From contig JAKZZE010000003.1 in the NCBI GenBank assembly GCA_024220505.1, forward strand, positions 1,550,001 through 1,614,000: 64,000 nucleotides of DNA. The letters are read 5' to 3'. How positions within the stretch are numbered: position 1 is the stretch's first letter; each line of letters opens with the position of its first letter. The position numbers and the translations under genes are program-made. Shown here piece by piece: positions 24,488 through 36,211 of the stretch. The notes under the pieces were generated by a model that saw only the letters and a list, made by a program, of their open reading frames with translations, searched no databases and was not told where the DNA came from. This stretch comes from Rhizopus arrhizus (Eukaryota > Mucoromycota > Mucoromycetes > Mucorales > Rhizopodaceae).

Positions 24488-26669
24488 AGAAAGATCATTA
24501 TAGTAATGTGGCTTCTTTAATGAACACAGCTATCTTTATTGCTAATGAAAAAACAAAGTGTGAACAAATATTCCTATAAGGATATTTTAATTTTTTTTTT
24601 TTCCTTTTAAATTTAAATTTTTAGTTGAAATGAAGCCTTAAAAGAAATCAAAAGGGATTGAATTTGATAAATTCGTATCCTTCTGTTTCCCATGTCCTTT
24701 TTAAAAAGAAAGCGGGCCTTTATATTTCACTTTCAATTATTAAATATAGCCTTGTGCTTTTGACAGCATGATATCCATCAATCACTTGTACTGTTTATCA
24801 AGTAATCCAGTGACTGAAAAAAGAAGTATCAAATCCATTCCTCACCTTTTTTTTTCTTCAAATATAGACTTTCCCATTCCATCTATTGGGCTTTGTAAAA
24901 AAAAAATTTTTTTACAACAAGCCTCCCCTACCCAAAGAACAAACGAAACATGTAAAAGTTTGAATAAGAGCTGAAATTAACGGGCTTTTTACAGCTTCAA
25001 GTCTCATCTTTGTTTCAAATTAATCAGTCTTTTTTCCTCAACTCTCCCATTTCGTCACAGAGCTTAAACAGCTGATAAACCGACTTGTTTAATGTGAAAG
25101 CGTCGTGTGATATGTTCTCCTTTTCTAATTTGCAAGAAAACGCATTGAATTCTAGACGTATTTGAGTAGCAAAGAAGGATTTGTTTTAGAGCACGAAGAT
25201 AGCTTAACAGATCAACAGATTAAGTTTAATTATCTTCACCAGGGAAATGAGGGATTTATGTTATTTAATGGTGATGTGAACAACAATAGAAATAAAAAAA
25301 ATTCAATAACTAAAAGCATCAGTTTTTGTAAACTTTTGATTTCAGTACTTTAAGCAACTCAAAATAAAAGCAAGGTTCATAGTAGACAGGGCAATAATTA
25401 AAACTGATTTGTATTGGTTTGACCGTTTGATAAAGTTACAAATAAACTTTAAGAGATGATATTTTTATAAACAAGGACAAAAGAGATGGTTTTATTTATT
25501 ATTACTCTCTACAAATTTTCAACCGCTTCTTTCTGTAGGGTTTGTTATAATGAGTTGATTAGTAAACGACTTTTGGTAAGATAGCTACTTTAACAATCCA
25601 TACCAATATTTATATTGAAAAACAGCTTTCCAATGCTTCTTTTGCCAAAGGAGAAAAAAAAAAATTCCCATAAAACAAAGTTCCCCTGGGCAAATCATTA
25701 CCAAAACGAATAGTTTGCATCCTATTGTTACAACATGTTATTCATCAAGCACAATGATTGTGTATAGGCTAGATATTTACTAAAATAAATAAAAGCACGA
25801 ATGGGAGCCTCTCTGTCTTCTTGAAATGATGATTGATAAATGAAACAAGTCTCATCATCACCTTTGTCATTTTAAACTTAATCTTTTGTATTGGGTGCTC
25901 ATGCTGATGTCTAAAAATCAGCCTAATTCAGTTACCTGGCTTTGTTTGAGGTCTTGCACGCTTCATTCTAACACTTGTCTTAATATCGACAACATGCTAT
26001 GAAAATCAATAAAGAAGAAAAAGAAATGGTTTGTTGACAACTGTTTTCATATTTGTATAAAAGTGAATATTGATTTAACAAAGGCCTTTACTTGGTTTTA
26101 ACGAAACGATGACCTTAAAAGCTCATGCTTTAAATCTGGTGTCCAGACAGTAAGCTGATGTAGCATTAGAAAAGATAAGGATTTTTTTTTCAAGATTGAT
26201 TTAATGTCTTACTCTTCAATCATTTCAATAGATGAGTTACACACATTTTAAATGATCAATAGGATAATTTTATTTTCATGTACCCCCTTTTCACTTTTAA
26301 TCAGTTTGTCCTCACTGATCCATTTACACTTTCTGGTTACAAGTCTACTTTGATAAAAAGCACCACTCTGAACTTGGATTTGTTTTTTTATGTAGCATAA
26401 AAAGGATAGATTGTGAGCGCAATCAAAAGCTTTTTTTAAAAGAGTAGAAAAACGTGTAAAGAGGACGTAAAGAGATCATGACCTGCTGACTTTATTTTCT
26501 TGTAGCAATTTTTTTTTTATTTATTTACAAGGGGCATATCAAGGAGAATTTACTCTTCCGTTGCCTTAATTTGGCAATCTTCATTACATAAACATACGGG
26601 AAAGAAAATAATGGGAGGGGAGAGAGATGATAAGATAAAGTGGGGTATAAGTATATCTATGCATATAAT
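24488..26669. other. Intergenic, no feature seen
   Basis: About 2.2 kb between convergent genes (WC-2-like and WRKY-like). AT-rich, with several homopolymer tracts. A short + frame at 25162-25353 does not begin with ATG and has no recognisable domain. I could not support any RNA gene or element. Confidence 0.5.
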
Positions 26670-27689
26670 TTAAAGGTGTGTGATTCGTTTGATTCGATTA
26701 CACTCTGACAAGTGTTCGCCCCTGTACTTTATCAAGTATTCTCCATTCGTCTTGAATGTCACTGTCTTATTCACTGGACAGCCCTAAAGAATGATTGAGT
26801 TCAACTGCAGCTTTCTTCGTCATTATCAGTTACCTTTGTACCATTCGAGCATTTATAATAAATACTTTTAAGACCAGACTTTTTGTGAACAGTGTTCCCA
26901 TTGTTCTTCCAAAGATAATCGTCACTGTAAGGAAACTCTTTTGTTTCAATGATGGTCGTGATGGCTTGTATCTCACGTTTACGTTTTTTGGGATTGATTG
27001 TTTCCGTTGGAGGAGAAGGAGGAAAAGGATTTGTGTGTGACTCATGACTGTTTAACGCAGAATGGCGATTAGAATTTCTATGTTCAAAAATTAATATACA
27101 TTCAATACACAAACAAGCAAACTCACTCTTCATGCACTTCATCTTTACTCTGGATGGCTGTCGTACCAGCCACTGCAATTTCAGGCAATTTTAATTTTGG
27201 ACGAGGGGGTATCAGCAGCATGTCGATACTGTTCTTTCTAGGCCCCTCAAAATTTTCTGAAAGACTCATGTGTAACGGCGGTAAGGTTGAGCGAGTCGAA
27301 GGCTCCATGAAGGAATGGATTGAATCTCCTCTGGGTGAGAAATGGGATAAGATAGGTAACGGAATAGGATGTTTTACTTCCTCGTCCTTTTTTTGCCGCT
27401 GTAGTGCGTAATCAATTTCCTTTTGACGTAGCTTTGCTTCTTCTGCCTTTCGACGGTCTTCCTCTACTTTGCTAGATAAAATCAAGCCAAGGAGTGCTGG
27501 TTGTGAGCCGTAGACTTGGATTGCCTTTTCAACAGAGTATGTGCTTGACATGTCTTGATCTTTTGAAGACCAAAGAGAAGAAGGATGATAGCCAGTGTTT
27601 GAGAGCGGAGGAGAGGGAGGATAGCAATAAGATTTTTGTTCGACTCTAGAAGCTTTAGATGAAAATAAAAGTGAAGTGTTATCAGGCAT
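26670..27689 (-). CDS. WRKY-like zinc-finger protein, putative transcription factor
   Basis: Minus-strand exons 27127-27689, 26834-27077 and 26670-26783; 306 aa. The N-terminal two thirds are Ser/Pro-rich with a short charged helix (EEDRRKAEEAKLRQKEIDYA). The C-terminal domain (about residues 237-298) reads DDYLWKNNGNTVHKK, SIYYKCSNGTKGCPVNK, then YLIKYRGEHLSEC. This lines up with plant WRKY domains (W-R/K-x-x-G-Q/N, YYKC, GCPV-K, Y-x-G-x-H) and gives a C-x6-C ... H-x3-C zinc site. A basic KKRKR stretch precedes it. WRKY/GCM1-type proteins have been reported from Mucoromycota. Function here is inferred as DNA binding only. The 50-nt intron falls just before the second zinc cysteine. Confidence 0.82.
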
Positions 27690-27759
27690 AGCAACTGATA
27701 TAAAAAAAGTAAAATAAGAGATAAAAAAAGAAAAGATAAAAAAAAAAAGAGAAAAAAAA

Positions 27760-27797
27760 AGTAGGGAACAACGGGTCCTTTCATATGAGTGAACTCA
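27760..27797 (+). repeat. Diverged direct repeat, copy 1 of pair A
   Basis: AGTAGGGAACAACGGGTCC then TTTCAT and ACTCA; copy 2 at 28453-28488 reads AGTAGGGACAAAAGGGTCCC with the same downstream words. It lies about 70 bp upstream of the WRKY-like start. Confidence 0.45.
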
Positions 27798-27815
27798 AAA
27801 GATTTGGTAATTAGC

Positions 27816-27862
27816 TCAAATTTGGAACATCCGTCACGCTTATTTCCCGTAACAAAAACATA
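27816..27862 (+). repeat. Diverged direct repeat, copy 1 of pair B
   Basis: TCAAATTTGGAACA followed by CGCTTATTTCCCG and ACAAAAACATATA. Copy 2 at 30233-30280 has TCAAATTTGGAACC, TGCTTATTTCCCG and ACAAAGGCATATA in the same order; about 40 of 48 positions agree by eye. Confidence 0.5.
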
Positions 27863-28452
27863 TAAATAAATAAAAGTTGAAGCTTAGAAATCTTTATTGT
27901 CACATGAATAAGGTTTCCCGTATGAACTGAATGAACTGCTCCCAATTGGTAATTCTTCCCGTTTAATTAGCGCTTTTGTTCTACAATTTATTTATAAAGA
28001 AAAGAAAAAAAAAAAAGAGAGAGAACGAATGGCTGTCTCTTGAGTTGACTTGGTGATAAATTGCTTTAGTGTATTTGATAAAAATAAGCAAAAAAATATA
28101 TTTGTGTTTGTGTTGACATGCCTCGCTTTGAAGAAAAGTAAAAGTTTCTACTAAAAGAGTAAACTATTCTAAACAGAGTCTAGTGATAGTTCACACGGTT
28201 GGGAAGATAGATAACCGGGCCTCTCTTATGAGAAACATGAATGGATTTTATTTGCACTCCCACTCAAAAGCTGAATAGCTGGTTACTGCTCCTACTGCAA
28301 CCAGTGAATAGGGATTGGGTCAAAGCAAATGAAAGAATTGGGTTTTTTCGGGATAAAACTTTTTTTTTACCCGTTAGCACTACCCCGCTTTTTAGTTTTT
28401 TTTTCAGTTGTCTTCCCATTATGCTGTTCCTAACTAGTATATATTCTTATAA

Positions 28453-28488
28453 AGTAGGGACAAAAGGGTCCCTTTCATGTTACACTCA
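28453..28488 (+). repeat. Diverged direct repeat, copy 2 of pair A
   Basis: Counterpart of 27760-27797 in the same orientation. Confidence 0.45.
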
Positions 28489-30232
28489 TTAACAAGTTTT
28501 CACCTTCTTACCAACCGTCATTTGATTCCTTCTTTTTATGTTATGTTTAATATTAAATAATATACACAAGTCTAACCATCATCTCTCTCTCTTTCCCTTT
28601 ACTCCCTCTTTCCAAAATTTCTCTTGTGACACCCTTTCCATATTTATAAACAAAGCGAGAGAGCGAGCGTGAGAGTTTGACACGCACAAAGAACATTGGC
28701 ATGACTTTTTTGAGCATTTTATTCTTTTTTAACTGGTCCATGACCCGAATTCATCCGTATTAGGGACTCTAGGGACTTTTTTTTTTTTTCCCACATGGAA
28801 CCATTTTCTTTTCTTAATTCTCTTATTTCAATTTACATTGTTTTGTATGGCCCTGGTACTTGATCAAAAGTCATGCTATTTTCATGCACTCATTCACAAA
28901 ACAAGAGCCATTAAAATTTTAAAACAAGTTAAATATTCAAAAATATCCAATGGCTTCAATACCTGTCCATTAGATAAATAGATCATGACATTTATATGGA
29001 TTTCTTTTGATCTCAGCGGCATAATCGATGGTTTTTTACACAAATTAAAAATGACGCTTAAGCCTTCATCTGTCCATCCACCCCTCTTTTATTTAATCGG
29101 AGCTAAAATCATTTGTTTTTACCCACATTCAAAATGTGGGGTAAAGATCTGCATTAAGCTACTCTTTTACAGCAAAGAAAGCTTCGATTTACAGTCAAAC
29201 AGATGATATTTGTATATAGGATTCTTCTTGTCTGCATATATATTCAATACTGAAAGTAATCTTATTTTATAGGTTGACCACTCTACTGCCTGTAAAAAGA
29301 AGAAGAAAAGAAGAATAAAAAAACACACACGCATTATGACAAAATATAATGACTTTCAAATGAAACTGACTTTCTTTTGTATTAAACTATATAAATTAAT
29401 TATATGCAAGAGTTCTTTAAGAGATTAACTCAAATACAAGTAGTGTCTACAAAAGCCTTCTTGCTCATAATATGACATAATCAACATGTATCAACACATA
29501 TAAGATATCTATTGAATGCAAGAATAGATACAAGGGTAAATACAAGACATCTCTCTGATGAGAGGATTGATTTATCCGGTTGTTACACCTTGCAGTTGCA
29601 GCCCCACGACAAGTTAAATAGAATTCCCTACACAGTACAAAATACATTAGCCAATCAGAACTAGTAGTATGTATTAACAGCACAAGGAAATTCATTTTAC
29701 TTTTCTTTGTCACTCTGTACACTTGCGTACAAAGTTTGATAAGTTTTTTTCTTTTCTTTTTTTTTTGGACATTGTAATGCTTATAAGCTCAAACTGTTCA
29801 AATTTTCCTAAAAATCTGAAAAAAAAGATAAAACTTTTATTTTTGGCTGAAAACGCTGTTTTTTTTTTTCATAAGATTACATAGAAAGGTATTTGCAATA
29901 GCACTTTCAGATTAAGATCCTATTTCTCATGACACAACAATAGCCTAAAGGCTTTAAAGTTTCTCAGAGGATAGATTGTTTGACAGAAAAGTAATTGATC
30001 AAGGGCGTAATTAAAATAGCCCACATTCATACTCTCTTGATTACGTTAATTGTGTAACGCGGACTTCCACTATCTTTCTGTTCTTCTTTTTCTTCTTGAC
30101 ATCCATCGCATGTGTTTGTTCCAATAAAAGCACAAGATGTATACAAGAGAATGAAAACGGATGAAAATAATCATTTTGTGTTTGAGGAAAAAGATTGACT
30201 GGATTGAGAACCTCTCGGCCAAAATGAAAAGG

Positions 30233-30280
30233 TTCAAATTTGGAACCTCAGCCATGCTTATTTCCCGAACAAAGGCATAT
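30233..30280 (+). repeat. Diverged direct repeat, copy 2 of pair B
   Basis: Counterpart of 27816-27862, about 330 bp upstream of the Fanzor relic's start. It begins within an imperfect palindrome, GGTTCAAATTTGGAACC. Confidence 0.5.
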
Positions 30281-30611
30281 ACGTTTAAACAAAAATTTCA
30301 TTCAAGTCTCAATTAGGCCGATGATGTCCAATGACACATCGTTTTCACCCGAGGCAGATCAAAAGAGGGAGTGGAAGCTAAATAGCCCCTTTATTGGACC
30401 AAGGGTGAAAACGACAGGGAAGAAAGGAAAATGGGTGCAAGTACTAGAAACACCAACATTTAAATCAATTTCTGAAGACATTTTTTCTTTTTGTTCGTAC
30501 GTTTCACTCGTCAAAACACATTAGAAAACGAAAGGAAAGCAAAGGATACTTTATTCTCTTCAAATCAAAAGAAGCCATCTAAGAGTGAAAACGGTAGGCC
30601 CCATATCTAAT

Positions 30612-33466
30612 AATGGATCGAAATGTCACTGACCACAAAATTGATACTGTTATAGACTCGTTTGAACTATATGTAGAAGACAACTTAGACGACGACTTCC
30701 AACCCGTTGTAGCAGCTAGAAAAAGAAAAAGTAAGTTGCATTGTCAAACTTGATGTAGGTAAACTGCTGGTCTAACGTATGAAACTCCATCATAGGTAGG
30801 GAAAATACTCCACAGAGTGGATTACAAAAGAGACTCAAAGGCAAAGGAAAAGCTACAGATTTTGAAGTTACTACTACAGATGAAACTATTATGTTCAATA
30901 AGATCACTCTTGATGACTATGATCTTGAATATAGCAGTGATAATTTTGATGCACCTGTCGTCAAAAGACCCCTTTTTGGGTGAATCAACCAAGTCTGCTT
31001 TTCGTATCACCAAATCAACTTCTGCTGCTGTGGAGTCAAGCACAACTGCTTCTAAAACAAGCCTAGTAAACCTGTTCCAACTGCTTTCAATTCAGCTGCA
31101 TCTTTTGTCAAGTCAAGTTTTTGTCCTGTGCCTGTTGACAAGGCAAGTGACATTAAAGAAGGCCCTAAGAAGATAAGCAAGCGTGTGATGACAATTAAAA
31201 CGGCTGTAAAGAATATTTGGAAACCAGCATATTTACAGGTATTGTATGATTTGGTTCACACTACCAACTTACTAGTTGCACATACCTTTGCCTTCATAAG
31301 TACAAATATTTACAAGAACTGGCAGCAAATGAAAGTTTTGCGTTGATAAAAGATTTCTTTGTTGAAGTTTTTCTGAATCTTGTTCTCTCAAAGGGTGGAA
31401 ATAGCACAAGTCTGAAGGATACGACAAAAAACTATAGGTGGGGGGTGTCAAAATATAAAGAAGCTTACTTTGAAGACGCTGGTCATACTTCCCCAAAAAT
31501 TTACCATATGCTCAGCAAATAGCCTTGTATGAGTGTGCGAAGATCCAAACGGCCTACTATAATAACATCAAAGCTCATTTTGGAAACAGGCTGCATGGTT
31601 TGATAAACAAGTTATTTAAAAAGAAGGAAAAGGCAGAGAGTCTCAGAGGAGAAATGCAAGCAAACAAGTCTAGTAGTAAAACGATAAAAGAAGCTACTCG
31701 AGAGAAAATTTATCGACCTTGCAATCAGGTGAAGCTTGTCATCGCAAAAAAAAGAGATGCCTGAAGTTGATCTTTTACATGATCAATCATGAACGCAATT
31801 AAATGCTTTTCTCTCAAGTTACTCAGAGGACTACACTTTTCAAGAGAACTCAATTTACTATGACATTATGGCTAGTCCAAAAAACTATTTTAAAGCCTTC
31901 TTCAGACTTGCTGAACTGTCTGAAGATGAACAGACGAAACAGTTTGCTTGTTTCCCGCTACGTACCACCTTTATTCCTTGCTACATGACGTTGGATAGCA
32001 AAATAATCTATTATCATACTCTCAAGAGCAAAAAGAATCCAAAAACAGGAAGCAAATTTGAGACATGGGGTGCCGTCGTAGACCTAAATAAAAAGGCGTT
32101 CAAGCATCAAGGATTTCAAAAGTCTTTGCGGTTCCAAGGAACTCTCGAAACAGATGGAGTCGATGTCTCCATAATAAAGCAAATCACTGATACAAGCAGA
32201 AAGTCGCCTAAACCCAATATTGAAAAGAAAGTGGACGGTAATCAAACAGGGAATATTGAAGGATTAAGTCAAGCCGACTTAAAGAGTATTGAAGGCAAGT
32301 GCGTCTTGATAGACCCTGGAAGGCGGGACTTGATGTACTACATGAAAGAAACTAGCACAGTTGAAGAAAAACAAACATTTATATTTACCAAGAACAACCG
32401 CTCAAAATGTTCAAGGCACTTTAGATATTTAAGAAAGCGTACTCAACGTTTTGTGGTCCAGAAAGCCGAAGCAATTCTTTCTAGATCTGAATCCAACTCT
32501 GTAGATTTGAAAAAAGTTTGTACAGTACATTAACACAAGAGCATCAGTAAAAAACACTTTGTACGAATATTATGAAAACGAGACAACAAAATCTAAAGAA
32601 ACATATTTCCCTGAATCTGAATTTGACTTTCGAGTCGACCAAAAATGTAATTTGTATTATGGAAATCTGTTCATAGCAAGAATCCGTGGTTTTTTCCCTC
32701 AACCTGAGAATTACTCTACTGATAGCTCTGTAAAGTCTCAACTGTATCCCACCTACCTACAAACAATGCTACAACAAAATCATATTTCAGAAAGACTAGA
32801 TGATAGTGAGAAAATCAAAGTTCTAGAGCTGGCAAAAGAGATATGTAGACGATCACAGCAAAGCAATTACAAAAAGACTATCAATACAGCATTAGAAAAA
32901 CTACAACTTTTACCTTTTCGAAAATTGAAGTTTTCAAGTAAACTCTTCTTTGACCAGAATGATCAAAAATTGGTGCGTAGCTTAAAAGCAAAGTTTGGTC
33001 AAGATGCTATCTTAGCTTTTGGAGATTGGTCCGCCCCTAATGTCAAGTATCAAGAACCGACAAGAAGCAAAGGGTTAATCAGGATGTTAAAGAAGAACGG
33101 GTTTGTTGTCTACTTAATCAATAAATACAAAACATCTTCCCATTATCCAACCTGTGAAAATGAATTAGAAAAATTCAAAACCGTGCCAAATCCTCGCCCT
33201 TACCAACGGAAAAAGAAGCCAGACGTGCTATGTAATGGTTTGCTGAGGTAATCCAAAGAAAAAAATAAACTGGATTAATTCTTGATAACTAATGCAGTAT
33301 TAAGTGTAAGAGCCTCTTGTGCCTTAAACAACAAACCACAGGAATAAAAAGAAGACTTTGGAATCGCGATCAAGCAGCCGTATTGAATTTTCTCAAGATC
33401 CTAAATAGTTTGAGAAAGACTGGCGAACGCCCTAGCCTTTTCACCAGAAAATATCCTTTAGACTGA
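30612..33466 (+). pseudogene. Fanzor (eukaryotic TnpB-like RNA-guided nuclease), frameshifted
   Basis: Begins MDRNVTDHKIDTVIDSFELY, with an intron at 30731-30796 and a lysine/serine-rich, NLS-like N-terminus. Conserved Fanzor blocks follow in order: YYNNIKAHFGNRL (31557), FACFPLRTTFIPCYM (31945), FQGTLETDGVDVSI (32127), RuvC-I VLIDPGRRDLMYY (32304), RuvC-II FGDWSAPNVKY (33018), the TSSHYPTC zinc-finger entry (33129), an intact intron at 33249-33297, then KCKSLLC and RuvC-III LWNRDQAAVLNFL. This fits the published TnpB/Fanzor pattern D-x(125-275)-[TS][TS]xx-C4-x(5-50)-RD. All three catalytic acids remain. Frameshifts lie near 30975, 31060, 31290, 31500, 31745 and 32510, and there is a stop near 31790, so no full protein can be made. 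Related Fanzors are known in Mucoromycota (for example Parasitella). Confidence 0.85.
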
Positions 33467-33599
33467 TCACTTTTAAGTAGAACAAAAGTAGGAAAATCAC
33501 AAAAAATTCTCCATCAAGGTTATCGCTTTAGTCATTTAATACAGGTATTGGATTAAAACAAATATAAAGCGACAACAATAAATGTATTAAACGAAATTT

Positions 33600-33699
33600 T
33601 CATTTAGGTTAGTGACATTTATTTTTCTGGAAATGACATTTGTTTTTTGCTAAATGAAGTTTATTTTCTTCAAACCGACAAAATTTACCAGCCCCACTG
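33600..33699 (-). repeat. Transposon-like right terminus next to the Fanzor relic
   Basis: Read on the minus strand, the end is CAGTGGGGCTGGTAAATTTT flanked by TA. Subterminal iterations resemble AAATGTCA/AAACTTCATTT motifs (33600-33660), much like the termini of the other CAGT-ended elements in this window. I could not find the matching left end upstream of 30612. Confidence 0.5.
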
Positions 33700-33951
33700 T
33701 AATCAGCAATTCCTATCTCCTTAGCCCGGACAAATAATAAGCTTTATATTATATGACACAATAGCTCTATTACTTGCTACGGATCAGAGATTTAAACCTT
33801 ACGCTAGCTGGGTTTGCTAGCTGAGTTTGCTACCAACCGCCCATTTGAGCCTGCTACGAATTAATAATAAATTAGTAATACAAGACATACAAAACGGCTT
33901 GATAGTTATTTTTTACTTACTTTCTTTATATTATTATCTGTGCGATAAAAA
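33700..33951. other. Promoter-side spacer of quinone reductase gene
   Basis: Contains a short GC-richer stretch (33780-33860) with repeated GCTAGC words. I looked for a tRNA here and do not support one. Confidence 0.4.
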
Positions 33952-34810
33952 ATGAGTAGACAAGCTAAAGTACATGTAGTTATCTATACTGTTTATCATC
34001 ATGTTTATAAACTGGGAGTGGAGGTTCAGAAAGGCTTAGAATCTAGTGGTGTTGATGTAAAAATGTTTCAAGGTAATAGAATAAAAAAAAAAAGCGTTCA
34101 ATTGAAAATTTTGTATAAAACATCTTTGTAGTACGAGAGACTTTGCCAGAAAATGTATTGACAAAAATCAAGGCACCTCCTAAGCCTAATTTACCCATCA
34201 TTAAGCCGGAAGAACTGAACGAGGCAGATGGTATCCTTTTTGGTTTCCCAACAAGGTACGCCTTTCTTTTTGCATGAAAAATAAAAATGATTAAAATGAT
34301 TTTCTTATTTTATAGATTTGGGACTATGCCAAGTCAAATGAAGACGTAATAAGCCCTTTCTTACATTTTTATATTAACTAAAAACACTTTCCCAAAGATT
34401 CTTAGATGCTACTGGTGCTGCATTTGCTACACAAGCACTTCACGGAAAATTCGCAGGAACTTTCTTTAGTACAGGTTCTCAGGTAATAAAAAAGATAGTA
34501 CATAAGCAAAAACCACATATTGAAACTGTGTTAGCATGGAGGACAAGAGACAACTGCATTAACAACTTTGACTTATTTTGCTCATCAAGGCATGACTTAT
34601 GTTCCTCTTGGACCTATCCCTCATTTAAGTGATATGAGTGAAATTGTAGGTGGATCTCCATATGGTGCGGGGGCCATTGCAGGTGATGGATCTAGAAATC
34701 CTACTGTTAAAGAGTTAGAGATTGCTCGGATCCAAGGCAAAAGCTTTGGTGACATGATAAAATCTTATGTTAGAGGCAAGGATGCATTTTCTAGAGAAGA
34801 AAAGAAATAA
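33952..34810 (+). CDS. NAD(P)H:quinone oxidoreductase, WrbA/Pst2/Ycp4 family
   Basis: Five exons (33952-34072, 34132-34255, 34316-34345, 34398-34482, 34535-34810) give 211 aa, usual for this family. Flavodoxin-like fold: the phosphate-binding first loop follows HVVIYTVYHH, then ADGILFGFPTRFGTMPSQMK and FFSTGSQHGGQETTAL, both FMN-site signatures, and ends with PYGAGAIAGDG and NPTVKELEIARIQGK. These cytosolic or membrane-associated flavoenzymes make two-electron reductions of quinones and protect against oxidative stress. The third exon is only 30 nt. Confidence 0.95.
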
Positions 34811-34969
34811 TTTGTGTTTGATCTGATAATGAATAAAGAACCTTATTGTCATTGTTTGCTTAGATAAACTTAAGAAATTGTATTAACCAACTTGCTGAGA
34901 TTTAAATGATCCACATATTCTATTAGTTGGTTTATATTGCTTTTTTTCTTTCTTTCTTTATTCTCAGAC

Positions 34970-36119
34970 ATGTTTGATCAGCAACAGCAAAGACAACAAC
35001 AGAAACCGAATTTTAAATTTGTAATTCGCTCCAAAGTGGAAACAAATATAAATCAGGAGCCAGCTACAGTAGAAGAAAAGAAACAGATTGAAGTAAAACA
35101 AGTCCTTTTAGAAGATGATCGTAAACGTAAGCGAGCTGCGGTAGAAGCAACAATGACCAGCTCAAAAAAGGTATTGGAAGAGACCCTAAATACTACTTGT
35201 TTTTTTTTTTTCTATTTTTTTTGATTAACACATTCTAAAAAAAGATTCATAATCAACTGGAAAGATGGAATAAGAAACATAAGGAATTAAAAGATGACAA
35301 GGAGATTGAAGAGCAAGCTAAACAACACTACGCTGATTTGACTAACATGGCATGCATTCTATGTCAAAGAAAGTTTAAATCAAAGCTTGAACTAGAGAAA
35401 CACCAATCTCTATCTGAGCTCCACAAGGTTTGCAAATGGGTATTTGCTTTCTGTTTCTTGTCATAGTAATTATTATATAGAATAATTTGAATGATCCTGT
35501 AGCAGTGAACAAAGCCATGTTGAAGTTGAATTTTTCAAAGACTGAACCGACAGAAGAACCAGAGGTAAAACAGAATTACAGTTTAAAAAAGGGAAAAGGG
35601 CAGGATATGCCTATTGTGTATAAAGGAATATTGGGATATTAAAAACATACAAGACAAAATATCGAAACCGAGCAGCGGAAAGAAGACAAGCTTATGGGCA
35701 GCCAGAAAAACCAGTTTTGTCTCCTCCTTCTTCCCCTCTTAGACATACAAATAGTCATAGAGAGATGTAAGTTTCCTATACATTAAGTTTTATCTTTATT
35801 TATAATCTATATTAATGTAGGCCTCCCGTGCCAAGTGCTTCATTGCATAAGCCTATCTCTGATGATAACAAAGGGGCGCAAATGTTATTAAACATGGGTT
35901 GGCGAAAAGGAGAAGGATTAGGTAGACATGGATCAGGAATATTGGATCCAGTGAAAGCAGAAAGCTACGGTAATAATGCTGGTATAGGTGCTACTGCAAA
36001 GTATACAGTCAATCCTGACGCTTCTTATAAAGAACGAACGGTGGGTGTGGTAAGTGAATTGTGTGAATTGTATTGGATTTCTCTGACCCTTTTGAAAGGC
36101 GCGTCAAAGATTCAAATAG
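34970..36119 (+). CDS. Short RBM5/RBM10-like protein with C2H2 finger and G-patch
   Basis: Exons 34970-35170, 35245-35427, 35481-35564 (or to 35615), 35654-35766, 35821-36049, 36099-36119; about 276 aa. A C2H2 finger (CILCQRKFKSKLELEKHQ) is followed by the RBM5/10 signature KYRNRAAERRQAYGQPE, then a G-patch (NKGAQMLLNMGWRKGEGLGR) and a basic end ARQRFK. In RBM5/RBM10 this is the C-terminal half of a spliceosome regulator; here RRM and OCRE domains are absent, and only 160 bp separate the gene from the upstream stop codon, so they are not hidden upstream. The third intron is ambiguous: donors at 35565 and 35616 both stay in frame, the second giving a 38-nt intron. The G-patch suggests partnering with a DEAH helicase in splicing (inference). 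Confidence 0.8.
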
Positions 36120-36211
36120 GAGTTTTAAATCAAATAAATCTTATATTTTATCGTCCCTTTTTACACACATGCAAATGTTGGCAAATAAACTTTTTTTCCG
36201 TATATATTTTA

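Larger units (their letters stand above)
27690..30611. other. Long spacer upstream of the WRKY-like gene and the Fanzor relic
   Basis: About 2.9 kb, AT-rich, without a supported gene. It holds two small pairs of diverged direct repeats (27760/28453 and 27816/30233). A + ORF with an internal ATG at 30321 (MMSNDTSFSPEADQKREW...) has coding-like composition but no family match; it could be a leftover exon. The region includes the whole promoter of the WRKY-like gene. Confidence 0.45.

Noticed and set aside
30240..30524. + strand ORF upstream of the Fanzor relic
   Set aside because: Begins at a non-ATG codon, the inner ATG leaves 67 residues, and no family match; could be a relic but is not supported.
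33780..33860. tRNA-like or tRNA-derived SINE sequence on the minus strand (GGTTTAAATCT resembling a B box)
   Set aside because: No complementary acceptor stem, poor A box and no anticodon arm; the GCTAGC repeats explain the apparent stems.
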